Below, in pieces: positions 15,936 through 25,361 of a stretch of DNA of 39,048 bases (positions are counted from its first letter, which is position 1; every line of letters begins with the position of its first letter). The DNA lies in NCBI RefSeq assembly GCF_012844305.1, contig NZ_JABANE010000086.1, positions 1 to 39,048 on the forward strand, given 5' to 3'. This DNA is from Flammeovirga aprica JL-4. Lineage in GTDB: Bacteria > Bacteroidota > Bacteroidia > Cytophagales > Flammeovirgaceae. The position numbers and the translations under genes were made by a program. Under the pieces are notes generated by a model that did no database searches, was not told the origin of the DNA, and saw nothing but the letters and a program-made list of their open reading frames with translations.

Positions 15936-17558
15936 TTATCTTTTCTTAAAATAAGGCAATACATGAAGTGGGGCATCAACAACTATTGTTTTCCCCCCTT
16001 TATAAACTTTACCATCTACATCTTCCCATTTTCCTTTTGGTAAAACTACTTCTCTTTCACGAGCCCCTTTCTCCAATACCGGTGCCACAATAATATTATT
16101 TCCTAAGACAAATTGATCTTTTATTGTTTCATAATTTCCGGTTGGAAATGCTAAAGCCATTGGTTTTACAATAGGTTCTCCCGTTTGAGAAGCTTCTTTG
16201 GCCAGATTTACAAAATGAGCTCCCATACTTTCATGCAATAAAGCAGCTTGCTTACATAATGCTGCATTTTCTGCAGACAACACTCTCCAAGGTGAAACTG
16301 AAAACTGCATCATAGGCATTAAAGCATGTACTTGAGCAGAACGAACTACCAATTCCTGATCTATTTCATCTAACTTTAAAAATGATGTATACTGTCCACC
16401 TCCAATCATATCAGGACAAGTATAAGCGTACCCCATTACACTTTGAGCCATCTGATCTCCCAATAATTTTTTAAGGTCTTCCCAATGGTGATTTTTATCT
16501 CTAAGGCGTTGTGCCAATGGCAAGCCAGCCATTTTCCAAGAGGCTCTATATTCATTTAAAGGATATTCCAATCCAATTTTTGCGAAATATGTCGTATGAT
16601 CATTGGGTGTACTTTCTATTTTAGATATCACTCCATCTTTATAAAAGCGGGCGTCTCCAGCATCAAATTTAAAACCATCAACTCCATAATCTTTCACCAA
16701 AAGATCTAGTTGATCTTGAAACCACTTTTGAGTATCCGGATTACTCAGGTCTAAACAGGCACTGAAACCATTCCACCACCTTACAGCGACAACTTTATTC
16801 GTAGTATTGGCCCACAATATGTTTTGTTGCTTTTCAGGATCTAATAACAATTTTCCTTCTTCTGCTAATTTCCTAAACATCTGTGAATCTGGACTTACAA
16901 AAGGGCACACCCAAAGCATCACTTGAAAACCCATAGCATGAAGTTTTTGGACCATCCCTTTTGGGTCCTTGAATCGTTTGGATGAAAATTGCCACACACC
17001 ATAATCTTCCTGCCAATTATCGTCTATCATCAGTACTCCCGGAGGGTAACCATTATCAATAATTGATTGGGCATACTTTAATATATCTTCTTCTGTTTGT
17101 TCATACATCAACTCTATCCAAGTATTATACTGCGGATGAGTAAACATGATTTCTGCAGGAATTTCTCCATTAGATGGAAAGTATTTTTTTGAAACAAATT
17201 CATAAACAGATTTTAATGTTTCTCCAGACTTTCCTGTTTCAATTTCCCCTTCTCTAACCGTTACTGTGAGTAAACCTTTATTGAATACATATTTAATAGG
17301 TGATTCACTCCACACATAACGTCCTTTACTAGACAATAGAAGAGGCTGTGCTTGATTACCTTTATTATCTCCCCACAAATCCCATTCAAATACTGTTGTT
17401 TGGTCATACGGCATAGTATGCCCTAGCGAACTCAATCCTCCCCACCAATATTCTCCTTCATCGATGTTAAGTTTTACTTCTTTTTTGCTTTGTGCTTTCA
17501 CCAAAGAAAAACCAAAACATAAAATCAGCAATACAATTTTTTTTTGTATCAGTCTCAT
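15936..17558 (-). CDS. Secreted GH31-family alpha-glycosidase
   Basis: 540 residues with a signal peptide ending near 'SLVKAQ'. The catalytic nucleophile is D299 in 'VDGFKFDAGDARF', the GH31 signature. The likely acid/base is D383 in 'TCPDMIGGGQY', and the +1 loops 'MIDDNWQEDYGVWQF' and 'VMLWVCPFVSPDS' are also typical. Absence of the usual large C-terminal and insert domains makes it shorter than GH31 alpha-glucosidases; this compact 'PDMIGGG' type includes alpha-galactosidases and related enzymes. Retaining hydrolysis of terminal alpha-linked sugars in the periplasm is expected; alpha-galactosidase is favoured by context, not proven. It lies between the GH36-like and clan-A-like genes, 12 bases before the latter and 104 bases (with a hairpin) behind the former. 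Confidence 0.88.
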   Translation of the reverse strand: MRLIQKKIVLLILCFGFSLVKAQSKKEVKLNIDEGEYWWGGLSSLGHTMPYDQTTVFEWDLWGDNKGNQAQPLLLSSKGRYVWSESPIKYVFNKGLLTVTVREGEIETGKSGETLKSVYEFVSKKYFPSNGEIPAEIMFTHPQYNTWIELMYEQTEEDILKYAQSIIDNGYPPGVLMIDDNWQEDYGVWQFSSKRFKDPKGMVQKLHAMGFQVMLWVCPFVSPDSQMFRKLAEEGKLLLDPEKQQNILWANTTNKVVAVRWWNGFSACLDLSNPDTQKWFQDQLDLLVKDYGVDGFKFDAGDARFYKDGVISKIESTPNDHTTYFAKIGLEYPLNEYRASWKMAGLPLAQRLRDKNHHWEDLKKLLGDQMAQSVMGYAYTCPDMIGGGQYTSFLKLDEIDQELVVRSAQVHALMPMMQFSVSPWRVLSAENAALCKQAALLHESMGAHFVNLAKEASQTGEPIVKPMALAFPTGNYETIKDQFVLGNNIIVAPVLEKGAREREVVLPKGKWEDVDGKVYKGGKTIVVDAPLHVLPYFKKR

Positions 17559-17607
17559 AACATAAGTAATATTTTCAATTCTAATAATTAGAGGAAGTGA
17601 TAGGATT

Positions 17608-17638
17608 AAAAGGCTACATCCATAAGAAGTAGCCTTTT
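17608..17638 (-). terminator. Intercistronic hairpin between the GH36-like and GH31 genes
   Basis: A perfect 10-bp stem (17608-17617 with 17629-17638) whose minus-strand 3' arm ends in four T. It lies 24 bases after the GH36-like stop and 50 bases before the GH31 start. It may partly terminate or stabilise the upstream message and so set the ratio of the two enzymes. Confidence 0.6.
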
Positions 17639-17662
17639 ATTTTCTAAACGCAGTGTACTTTG

Positions 17663-19555
17663 CTATATAACTTCTTTCGCAGAATGTTTTAAATTCTTGA
17701 TAAGACCAAAAATGTCTTCTTTTTTATCCAAAGCTATAATCAGGCAATCTTTGCCTTTAATAGGCACATCTAACTTACCATTTTCGATAGAAACATCATT
17801 ATCTCCATAGTAGGCTTGTCCGTTTTTAGAAGTAAAACCGTCTATAGTATATTTTTGTGCTTTTTTACCCCAATTGAAAATAGAAACATAAGTCTTCTTA
17901 TTGTCTTCAGATAACACAATGTGAGGTGAATCTTGATTAGAAGTATAGTGTTCCCAAGAGTCCAATGCTATAATTTTATCCATTCTAGGGAAATCAAACA
18001 TCTGAGGGAGTAGTGCTTTCTTATCTTTTCCAAGGATACCGACTTTATCACTATCCAACCTTGTATTACCAAATAATGCAGAGAACTTAGACCAAATAAT
18101 AGTTTCAGCTTTAGATAATGAGGAGTGTTTATGAGGGTCTACTGTTATTGTTTCATCTTCTTCAGAACTCTCTCTTAAAATGATATAATCTGCATCAGTA
18201 TTCATTACATTACCATGTAAATATGAATTACCTAAGTTGGCTGCTGCTCTTCTTGGAACTGCTGAGTATCTTGGAAAAATATCTCCTCCTGTTCTCAAGC
18301 CATCAATATGACCGAAAGTCGGGCCAAATACTGCTGAACATCCGAGGAAATAATTTTCTTCACCAATGGCTTCACGAATGGCTGAAACACCTAATTGGAA
18401 ACGTTCTGCCGGTGTTGTACCTTTTACAAAAGGAATACCTGGCTCCAAACCGAAACGCATAAAGTCTACTTTGAAATATTTCACTTTCCACTCCTCACGC
18501 ATGTTTTTCACCATTTTCTGGATATAAAGACGTGCTTCAGGATTAGAATAATCAAAGAAAGTACAGCTTAGAGTATCGCCATTACCTCTGATAGAGGTAT
18601 GTACTTTATATTCTCCATCAAAATCTTTTAGGAAATACTCAGGATGCTCTTTGAATACTTGTGCTCTTGTATCACCTCTGAACCCATCAAAATGAAGACC
18701 TACACTGTATCCATTATCCGTAATATTATCCACTACTTCTTTCATATCATAACCTGCTTTTGTTTGGTCATAATCACCTCTTTGAGGCCACCATCCACCA
18801 TCAAGTTGAATAAGATTGGAAGAAGTATTCAAAGCATTTAATGCTTGTATATTATCATCAACATCTTTTGCAGTAAAATCTCTTACATAGTAATCCCAAG
18901 TAGCCCATCCTTTGAAGATAACATCGTTTTTCAATGCTCTTTTACCGTTCTCTTTATAGATCAACTTTCCATATTGATCTAAAAGTGAAGACCAGTTATC
19001 CCCTTTTAATACAACAATTTTCTCGAAATCAACTTCTTTATTATCTCCAACGAGTTTTCCGTCACCTTCTGCCGTTACATGTATACTATCATTTTCAATA
19101 GTGAATGTTGGTAAGAAAACATTCCAAGTCAACAAGCCAGCTAAAGTATACTGTTCTTTTTCTTTTACAATTACAAAATTCTTTGAATAGTAGTCGATCT
19201 TTTTGTTATTTGAAAAAACACGAGTAGGTTGCCTTCCCATATCAGTACATCCCATCATGATTTGAGCATCTTTAGAAATCGTATATCCGATATCTAATTT
19301 AAACCCAATATTTTTTACTTCTTGCTCTTTTCCTGAGTGGTTTGCAATATCTACTTCTATTAGCTTTTTAGCACCGCCTTCTTGAATTTTCACCTCAGTT
19401 GTAAATGGTTTATTTACAGTTAAAGCATCTACACCTGTCACTTTTTGTGGTGAATTAACAGGGCCATTACACCCAACAATGAAACTTGTTCCAGCAAAAG
19501 CTAATACTGATATCAAGTGTTTATATTTGCGTAGTCTTTTCATCTTTCTTTTCAA
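17663..19555 (-). CDS. GH36/GH27-type (clan D) alpha-galactosidase-like lipoprotein
   Basis: 630 residues. The N-terminus has a lipoprotein signal with lipobox ending at C29 ('FIVGCNG'), so the enzyme is membrane-anchored. Residues about 40-200 form a beta domain. The barrel starts at 'GWATWDYYVRDFTAKDVDDN', with substrate-pocket residues in 'IQLDGGWWPQRGDY'. The nucleophile is D364 in 'VKYFKVDFMRFG' and the acid/base probably D425 in 'GLRTGGDIFP', the spacing expected of clan GH-D. A small C-terminal beta domain follows. Retaining cleavage of terminal alpha-galactose (or a close relative such as 3,6-anhydro- or modified galactose) is the family expectation. It is the first gene of the three-hydrolase operon, with a candidate promoter at 19597-19604. 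Confidence 0.85.
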   Translation of the reverse strand: MKRKMKRLRKYKHLISVLAFAGTSFIVGCNGPVNSPQKVTGVDALTVNKPFTTEVKIQEGGAKKLIEVDIANHSGKEQEVKNIGFKLDIGYTISKDAQIMMGCTDMGRQPTRVFSNNKKIDYYSKNFVIVKEKEQYTLAGLLTWNVFLPTFTIENDSIHVTAEGDGKLVGDNKEVDFEKIVVLKGDNWSSLLDQYGKLIYKENGKRALKNDVIFKGWATWDYYVRDFTAKDVDDNIQALNALNTSSNLIQLDGGWWPQRGDYDQTKAGYDMKEVVDNITDNGYSVGLHFDGFRGDTRAQVFKEHPEYFLKDFDGEYKVHTSIRGNGDTLSCTFFDYSNPEARLYIQKMVKNMREEWKVKYFKVDFMRFGLEPGIPFVKGTTPAERFQLGVSAIREAIGEENYFLGCSAVFGPTFGHIDGLRTGGDIFPRYSAVPRRAAANLGNSYLHGNVMNTDADYIILRESSEEDETITVDPHKHSSLSKAETIIWSKFSALFGNTRLDSDKVGILGKDKKALLPQMFDFPRMDKIIALDSWEHYTSNQDSPHIVLSEDNKKTYVSIFNWGKKAQKYTIDGFTSKNGQAYYGDNDVSIENGKLDVPIKGKDCLIIALDKKEDIFGLIKNLKHSAKEVI

Positions 19556-20195
19556 TCATACTTAAGAGTTAAAAAAAATTATTTCGTTTTGATACTCAAA
19601 AGTAGCTTGACTAAAAAAAACAGAAGCCTCAATTATCGGCCAAATTTGTAATAAATCGACCTTTTAAGAGATACTCTAAGGCATTGAGCGATTTCTATAC
19701 AGGGGTAATAATTGTTCAAAAAAAATATTAACACACTGTATATTAAAACTTTACTCACATAACATTTACTTCAAAAACTTATTAAAACACTCTTAGTGTT
19801 TAAGTTATAATATAAGTAAGCAAACCAGCTTTTATGTACTAGAAAATAATATCAAAAAATCCATTTTAATGAAAATTCTGAACTAACCAACAATCATTTT
19901 AATAGACGTCTCTATAAATTACTCTTATTTAAAATGTAAATATTTATGCAAATCATTTTTCTATGTAAAAACAGGCATTGCTAGCAATCAGAAAAATCAA
20001 GCTAAACATTTTACACAACAAAAAAAGAGTCTATTTTCAGTTCAAACAAAAACGTAATAAATTGATTTTAAAATTCTTACACTCTGAACTTTTTTTTACA
20101 CATCTCATTTTGGAAGATTATTCACCCCACCTCTCGACTTAATAAATGCAAATTACAAGTGAAATGAATTTTATCACTTAATTTTTTACTCTCTT
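19556..20195. other. 640-base divergent regulatory region
   Basis: Non-coding, between the hydrolase operon (minus) and the MBG-repeat gene (plus). It contains the -7 box at 19597-19604, a 10-base GGGTAATAAT string at 19702-19711 that recurs upstream of the Ser-type sulfatase, and a small hairpin (19785-19791 with 19795-19801). The rest is A+T-rich with no recognised feature. A promoter for the plus-strand gene should lie here but no clear TAnnTTTG match was seen near its start. Confidence 0.55.
19597..19604 (-). promoter_or_regulatory. Candidate -7 box for the glycoside-hydrolase operon
   Basis: On the minus strand this reads TACTTTTG, fitting TAnnTTTG, 41 bases before the GH36-like start codon. 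Confidence 0.45.
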
Positions 20196-23100
20196 ATGAA
20201 GTCAATTTACTATTGGAGTTGTTCTTTACTCCTTTCTATGCTGTTTATCGGTACTAATACTAATGCTCAAATATACAATTATGAAGCACTATCTGTTTAC
20301 AACGGTGACTTTGAAATGGGTAATGAAGCTTTCGTTCAAGATCCGGATAACAACAATAAATGGAGCGTAAATGGTATTTTCCTTCATGTGGATAAAGGAG
20401 CCGATTTAGCCAATTCAGGAATTGTTGATACAGAAAGTTTTAAAGGTTCACATAGTTTAAAGTTGGTTACAAATACAATTGACAATTATGATTGTGATTT
20501 AAGACTTTGGGGTACTGCACTTAATGGTGCTGGAACTTATGTTTTTGGTTTTTATGCTAAAGGGGATCAAACTTATAGTGAATTGAATATTAATGGTATT
20601 CTTGCAAAACAATCCAAATACAGTGGCTTTATATCTGCAACTAAAACAGCCCATAAACAGATAGCCATTGATGAAGAATGGAGTTTTATATTCCAGGAAT
20701 TTACAATATCAGATGATAATATTAATAATGGTTATGCTTTTCTTGGTTTTAATATTGACTATAAAGCCTCACCAGGAAGAGAACTGTACATGGATGATAT
20801 GACCCTTGTAAAAGTTAATTCACCAGCATCGAATAATGTTGCGTATAGAAATGAATTTTCTGATCCTATTTATATCAATCAAATTCTTCCAATCAAAACC
20901 TATATTGGTATTGAAGAGGGAGCATTGAATGTACGTACCAAAGATCCAGATCAATATAAAACTTTCTTTTCTAATGTTGGATTTGGACAGCAAGTGTCAT
21001 TTAAAACAAACTTTGACCTTGAAGCAGATAAAAGCTATAGAGTACGTTTTAAATTAAAAGTGGAAGATACTGAGAAATTATATCCTAGATTAAATGGTAC
21101 CATCAAAAAAGAAAAAATATCGGATGATTTTTCATGTGACATTAAGTTAACTTATGGTAGCGGAGGTAGTGACTTTATTAAGAAAACCACCAATATTAAC
21201 ACGCTTACTTCTAATGAATATGCTATCTATGAGTTAGTATTAACAGAAGCTCAGACAAGAACTATTCAATCTGTAAGTATTTCTATGGGTAATAATTTGA
21301 ACGCTTACTCTGGAAATATTAAAATCGATGATTTATCCATTGAAGCTATCACTGAAGTAACACTGAATGTAACTGACAAAGTGTATACTTATGCTGGTAT
21401 GCCAAGGTTCCCAACTGTAGAAGTAGTGGGTGACAACGATATGGTAACAGAAGATATGATTGAATTCTCATTTGAGAACAAAGCTACGGGAGAAATTACC
21501 AATGAAGTGACAGAGCTTGGCGAATATACTTATACAGTCTCAGTGGATAAAAATGGCTTTATTGGTTCTTCAACAGGTACATTTACGATAAAGCAAAGAA
21601 CAACAACTGTATCAATTTCAGGCGGTAAAGAAATTACTTATGGAGGTGCACCATCATTTGAATTTACTTTTACAAACCTTTTAGAGGGAGACAAAGAAAT
21701 AAAGAGACCGACAGATGATTTTGTACCTCCAACGGTAGAAATAGAGAAAGCTGACAACTATGATGTTGGTACTTATAGATTGAAAATAGTGGGAGGATCA
21801 AGTAAGTATTATACTTTCCTTTATCCTCAAGCAGATGATGAGGGCTATCATGATGCTCTAGCTGTCACTAAAGCTTCGGCTACTATAACGGCTCAAAATT
21901 CTACTTCAGTTTATGGTGATGACATTTCGGCTTCATACATAATTGATGGACTAAAAGAAGGAGAAGATGAAAGTGTGATTGAAGTGAAACCTACTTTGGC
22001 TAGTGATTTATCAAATGCAGATGCAGGTGAGTATGATATCACTTTCCAGGGGGCATCAGATAAGAATTACAATTTCGAATATGTATCAGGTATGCATACG
22101 ATAAACAAGGCAACGGCTACTGTTACTGCACAAAATTCTAATTCAGTATACGGAGAAGAAGTGCTGACAACTTACAAAATAGAAGGTCTGAAAAATAATG
22201 AAGATGAGAGTGTAATTGATACAAAACCTACTTTAGCATCTGAAATTACGGCAACAGATGCTGGTGAGTATGCTGTTAATTATATAGGAGCTTCAGATAA
22301 TAATTATGACTTTGAATATGTAGCTGGTATTCATACTATCAGTAAGGCTACGGCTACTGTTACTGCACAAAATTCTACTTCTGTTTACGGAGAAGATGTG
22401 TTGACTACTTATAAAATTACTGGATTCATTAATGATGAGGACGAAAATGTTGTAGAGGTGAAACCTACTTTATCAAATGAATTCACAGGGATTAATGCTG
22501 GTGAATATGCCATTAATTATCAAGGGGCTTCTGCATTGAACTATAAGTTTGAATATGTAGCTGGTACACATACTATTACAAAAGCAACTATTACCGTTAC
22601 TGCACAAAATTCTACTTCTGTTTACGGAGAGGATGCTATTACTACTTATCAAATGAGTGGTTTTGTGAATGGTGAAGATGAAAGTGTGATTGATGTAAAG
22701 CCCACTTTGGCTTCTATCATCAGTAATGCTAACGCTGGCGAATATAACATCATCTACCATGAAGCCTCAGATAACAACTATGATTTTGACTATGTAGCCG
22801 GTACTCATACAATTACAAAAGCTACACCTTCAATTATCTCTGAAATAGTTGACACGATTGATCTTACTGAAGAAACTGTACTCCTAAGTGCTACTTCAGC
22901 ATCTGATGGTATCATCACATACAGTGTAGATGATGCATCTTTAATGACAATTGATGGTAACGCAGGAAAACTACTTATGGAAGGGGAAGTAACTATCACT
23001 ATTACTATGGAAGAAGGAACTAATTACACTGCTTTATCAGCAGAGCACACCCTAGTGATTACAAATGATGGTGACGAAAAACCTGAAATACCAACCTCTG

Positions 23101-23330
23101 TTGATCCAAACGAAATAATTGTGAATGTATATCCTAATCCTGCTACTAATTTCATTTCAATTAGTACACAAGTAAATAAAGTGGTCATTTACAATACACT
23201 TGGACGTGTTGTAGCTACTTTCAATAATAATCAAAAAAATTATGATGTGTCACACTTAAGCGCTGGTCAATATTTTGTATTGATTAATACCCCACAGGGT
23301 TCAATAACAAAGAAATTAATGATTCAGTAA
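20196..23330 (+). CDS. T9SS-secreted protein with carbohydrate-binding-like domains and MBG repeats
   Basis: 1044 residues. After a signal peptide (to about residue 24) come two beta-sandwich regions (about 26-210 and 215-385) ending in 'ELYMDDMTLVKV' and 'GNIKIDDLSIEAI', the closing strand of CBM4/9-like or galactose-binding-like folds. Residues about 386-559 are two divergent MBG-type modules, and 560-875 are four MBG repeats of exactly 79 residues, each starting near 'TVTAQNSTSVYGED' and ending 'YVAGTHTI'. A further Ig-like segment precedes the type IX sorting domain (about 970-1044: 'VNVYPNPATNFISI' to 'GSITKKLMIQ'). No catalytic motif is seen. A surface or released glycan-binding or adhesive role is likely. 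It is divergent from the hydrolase operon and ends at a clear terminator. Confidence 0.88.
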   Translation: MKSIYYWSCSLLLSMLFIGTNTNAQIYNYEALSVYNGDFEMGNEAFVQDPDNNNKWSVNGIFLHVDKGADLANSGIVDTESFKGSHSLKLVTNTIDNYDCDLRLWGTALNGAGTYVFGFYAKGDQTYSELNINGILAKQSKYSGFISATKTAHKQIAIDEEWSFIFQEFTISDDNINNGYAFLGFNIDYKASPGRELYMDDMTLVKVNSPASNNVAYRNEFSDPIYINQILPIKTYIGIEEGALNVRTKDPDQYKTFFSNVGFGQQVSFKTNFDLEADKSYRVRFKLKVEDTEKLYPRLNGTIKKEKISDDFSCDIKLTYGSGGSDFIKKTTNINTLTSNEYAIYELVLTEAQTRTIQSVSISMGNNLNAYSGNIKIDDLSIEAITEVTLNVTDKVYTYAGMPRFPTVEVVGDNDMVTEDMIEFSFENKATGEITNEVTELGEYTYTVSVDKNGFIGSSTGTFTIKQRTTTVSISGGKEITYGGAPSFEFTFTNLLEGDKEIKRPTDDFVPPTVEIEKADNYDVGTYRLKIVGGSSKYYTFLYPQADDEGYHDALAVTKASATITAQNSTSVYGDDISASYIIDGLKEGEDESVIEVKPTLASDLSNADAGEYDITFQGASDKNYNFEYVSGMHTINKATATVTAQNSNSVYGEEVLTTYKIEGLKNNEDESVIDTKPTLASEITATDAGEYAVNYIGASDNNYDFEYVAGIHTISKATATVTAQNSTSVYGEDVLTTYKITGFINDEDENVVEVKPTLSNEFTGINAGEYAINYQGASALNYKFEYVAGTHTITKATITVTAQNSTSVYGEDAITTYQMSGFVNGEDESVIDVKPTLASIISNANAGEYNIIYHEASDNNYDFDYVAGTHTITKATPSIISEIVDTIDLTEETVLLSATSASDGIITYSVDDASLMTIDGNAGKLLMEGEVTITITMEEGTNYTALSAEHTLVITNDGDEKPEIPTSVDPNEIIVNVYPNPATNFISISTQVNKVVIYNTLGRVVATFNNNQKNYDVSHLSAGQYFVLINTPQGSITKKLMIQ
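21873..22820 (+). repeat. Four tandem 237-bp coding repeats (MBG modules)
   Basis: Equivalent positions fall at 21873, 22110, 22347, 22584 and 22821, so each unit is exactly 237 bp (79 codons). Units 3 and 4 share an uninterrupted identical 35-base run at the same place (starting near 22357 and 22594). This is within the gene at 20196-23330 and explains its repetitive middle. Confidence 0.9.
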
Positions 23331-23355
23331 TTTTTTAGATAAGCGATAGTAAATA

Positions 23356-23387
23356 GGTGCCGTGATTTAATTACGGTGCCTTTTTTT
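23356..23387 (+). terminator. Terminator of the MBG-repeat gene
   Basis: Arms 23356-23363 and 23373-23380 pair completely in plus-strand RNA if two G-U pairs are allowed, with three further inner pairs, followed by seven T. It starts 26 bases after the stop. Confidence 0.85.
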
Positions 23388-23697
23388 GTGTTTGATATTA
23401 AATAAATTAACAAAGGAATAAAATGTACTCATTTTGAGGTTATAAGGATGGCGTAACACAACGTATTTACAAATAAGTTTACTTAAAATATACTATTACA
23501 AAACGGCTACCTTCTGATACAAACCCCGTCAATCAATTTGCATATAGCCTACTCCTAACTTGAACTGAAAACTTTGACATTCTTTTTCAATACAAAATGA
23601 AATAGAAGGACATTAAAGGAAAAGAGGCTTTTGAAAGCTTATAGAAATGGTGATTAAAATTTGACAATAATTTAGTTTACGATACAATCGAGATTAT

Positions 23698-23740
23698 AAA
23701 AAAAGTCACCTCATTGATATCACAATCAATGAGGTGACTA
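23698..23740 (-). terminator. Terminator of the sensor-epimerase-sulfatase transcript
   Basis: A perfect 15-bp stem (23705-23719 with 23726-23740, six-base loop), followed on the minus strand by eight T. It lies 22 bases past the sulfatase stop. Confidence 0.93.
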
Positions 23741-23761
23741 ACAATACTATAAATATTCAGC

Positions 23762-25318
23762 TTATTTTAGTTCTAAAGCAGAAGTATTTTTATAATCTGA
23801 ACCTCTTTTCGATTCAAACTCTTTTAAAAGGGAAGCCACAAGTTCAGGGTTTTCATTTGCGATATTTTTCTGTTGAGCAGGATCTTCTTTCAAATTATAA
23901 AGCGCTAACTCTTTCAAATTACCCAACTCAATATTCACTTCATGGTTTACTTCAGGCCCTTCATAAGCAGGAAGTAATACAAAATCACCCTTTCTGTAGG
24001 AAGTACGAGTAGTAGCTTCAAGAATTAATGATGCTCTACCTTCCTTAGATTCTCCTAATAATGCTGAAAGGACATTTTCTGAATCTTCAGCTTTCATGTC
24101 GCTTCCTACTAATTCTGCTAACGATGCAAATAAGTCCATTTGACACACCAAAGCATTAGATACTGTAGGTTTAATTTGTCCTTTCCAGTAAGTGATAAAT
24201 GGCACATGAGTTCCTGCATCATATAATGAGTATTTACCACCTCTTAATCCACCATTTGGATCATGATCACCTAGTTTTTCTACTGCATCATCATAGTAAC
24301 CATCATTCAGTACAGGTCCGTTATCAGAAGAGAAAACAATCAATGTATTTTCCTCAATACCTGCTTCTCTGATCGTTTTCATCAACTCACCAATACACCA
24401 ATCCGCTTCAGCGATTACATCACCTCTTGGCCCTAAAGTAGATTTACCTACAAAACGAGGATGTGGAGTTCTAGGTACGTGTGGCTGTTGCATTGTATAA
24501 GTCAAGAAGAAAGGTTTATCTTCTTTTGCTTTCTCATTGATGTAGTTTTTCACTTTACCAAGGAAATGATCCGCCATTTCCACATCATTCCAGATGGCAG
24601 ATTTACCACCTTTCATGTAGCCGATTCTTGGAATTCCATTGATGATCGTACTGTTGTGACCGTGGTGCCATTTCATGGTAGTCAACTCAGGATTGTCTTT
24701 TCCTGTTGGCTGACCAGGGAAGTTCTCATCGTAGTTGATTTGGATAGGGTCATTTTTATCTAAACCTACCACATCACCATCTTCAATATAAACAGTAGGC
24801 ACACGGTCTTGTGTAGCCGCCATGATATAAGAATGATGGAATCCTACATCATTTGGATTTGGAGAGATATGCTCATTCCAATCTTTATCATGTGTTCCTA
24901 AGCCAAGGTGCCATTTACCGATGATAGCTGTATTATAACCTTCTTTTTTTAGCATTCCAGCCAAAGTTACTTGAGCCGTATCGATCAACATTGGAGCTGA
25001 ACCTGGTAGAATTTTAGCATTTTTTCTCCAAGGATACTGACCTGTAAATGCAGCGTACCTTGATGGAGTACAAGTAGCAGATGATGCATAACCATTTAAG
25101 AAATTCACACCTCCATTGGCTAGACCATCTATATTTGGTGTTTGAACACCTTTAGCACCATTGACCCCAATATCTCCAAAACCTAAATCATCGAGATAAA
25201 CAAAAATAATATTTGGCTTTTTTGAGACCGTCTTTTCAGATGTTTGTTGTTGACTATTTTGACAGCTTACTCCAAAGAAAGCGATCAATAGTAAATGAAA
25301 AAAAATAGAGTTTTTCAT
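23762..25318 (-). CDS. Cys-type S1-family sulfatase lipoprotein
   Basis: 518 residues from the chosen start. The formylglycine motif is C-T-P-S-R (cysteine 83 in this numbering) in 'SATCTPSRYAAFTG', so the active-site residue is made from cysteine. Calcium-site residues appear as 'VYLDDLGFGDIG' and 'FSSDNGPV', and the catalytic region 'TAIIGKWHLGLGTHD' is typical of S1 sulfatases. The frame extends 17 codons upstream to 25369, overlapping the epimerase stop by 8 bases, but the ATG at 25318 starts a lipoprotein signal with lipobox 'FGVSC' and is preferred. The enzyme would remove sulfate from sugars in the periplasm. It is the last gene of the sensor-epimerase-sulfatase group. The S1 subfamily cannot be assigned by eye. 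Confidence 0.92.
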   Translation of the reverse strand: MKNSIFFHLLLIAFFGVSCQNSQQQTSEKTVSKKPNIIFVYLDDLGFGDIGVNGAKGVQTPNIDGLANGGVNFLNGYASSATCTPSRYAAFTGQYPWRKNAKILPGSAPMLIDTAQVTLAGMLKKEGYNTAIIGKWHLGLGTHDKDWNEHISPNPNDVGFHHSYIMAATQDRVPTVYIEDGDVVGLDKNDPIQINYDENFPGQPTGKDNPELTTMKWHHGHNSTIINGIPRIGYMKGGKSAIWNDVEMADHFLGKVKNYINEKAKEDKPFFLTYTMQQPHVPRTPHPRFVGKSTLGPRGDVIAEADWCIGELMKTIREAGIEENTLIVFSSDNGPVLNDGYYDDAVEKLGDHDPNGGLRGGKYSLYDAGTHVPFITYWKGQIKPTVSNALVCQMDLFASLAELVGSDMKAEDSENVLSALLGESKEGRASLILEATTRTSYRKGDFVLLPAYEGPEVNHEVNIELGNLKELALYNLKEDPAQQKNIANENPELVASLLKEFESKRGSDYKNTSALELK

Positions 25319-25361
25319 AAAAAAATATTTAAAAGGATTTTCGATTATCGTTATTAAGTTA

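Larger units (their letters stand above)
23331..23761. other. Intergenic region between convergent genes
   Basis: 431 bases without a gene. Each flanking gene has its own terminator (23356-23387 and 23698-23740). The ~300 bases between them show no reading frame, repeat or other structure that I can support. Confidence 0.6.

Noticed and set aside
19785..19801. Small hairpin upstream of the MBG-repeat gene considered as a terminator
   Set aside because: Only 7 bp, A+T-rich, no T run after it and far from any gene end.
21873..22820. Tandem repeats considered as a CRISPR array or satellite
   Set aside because: The 237-bp unit is an exact multiple of three, lies in frame inside a large gene and encodes MBG modules; there are no short repeats with unique spacers.
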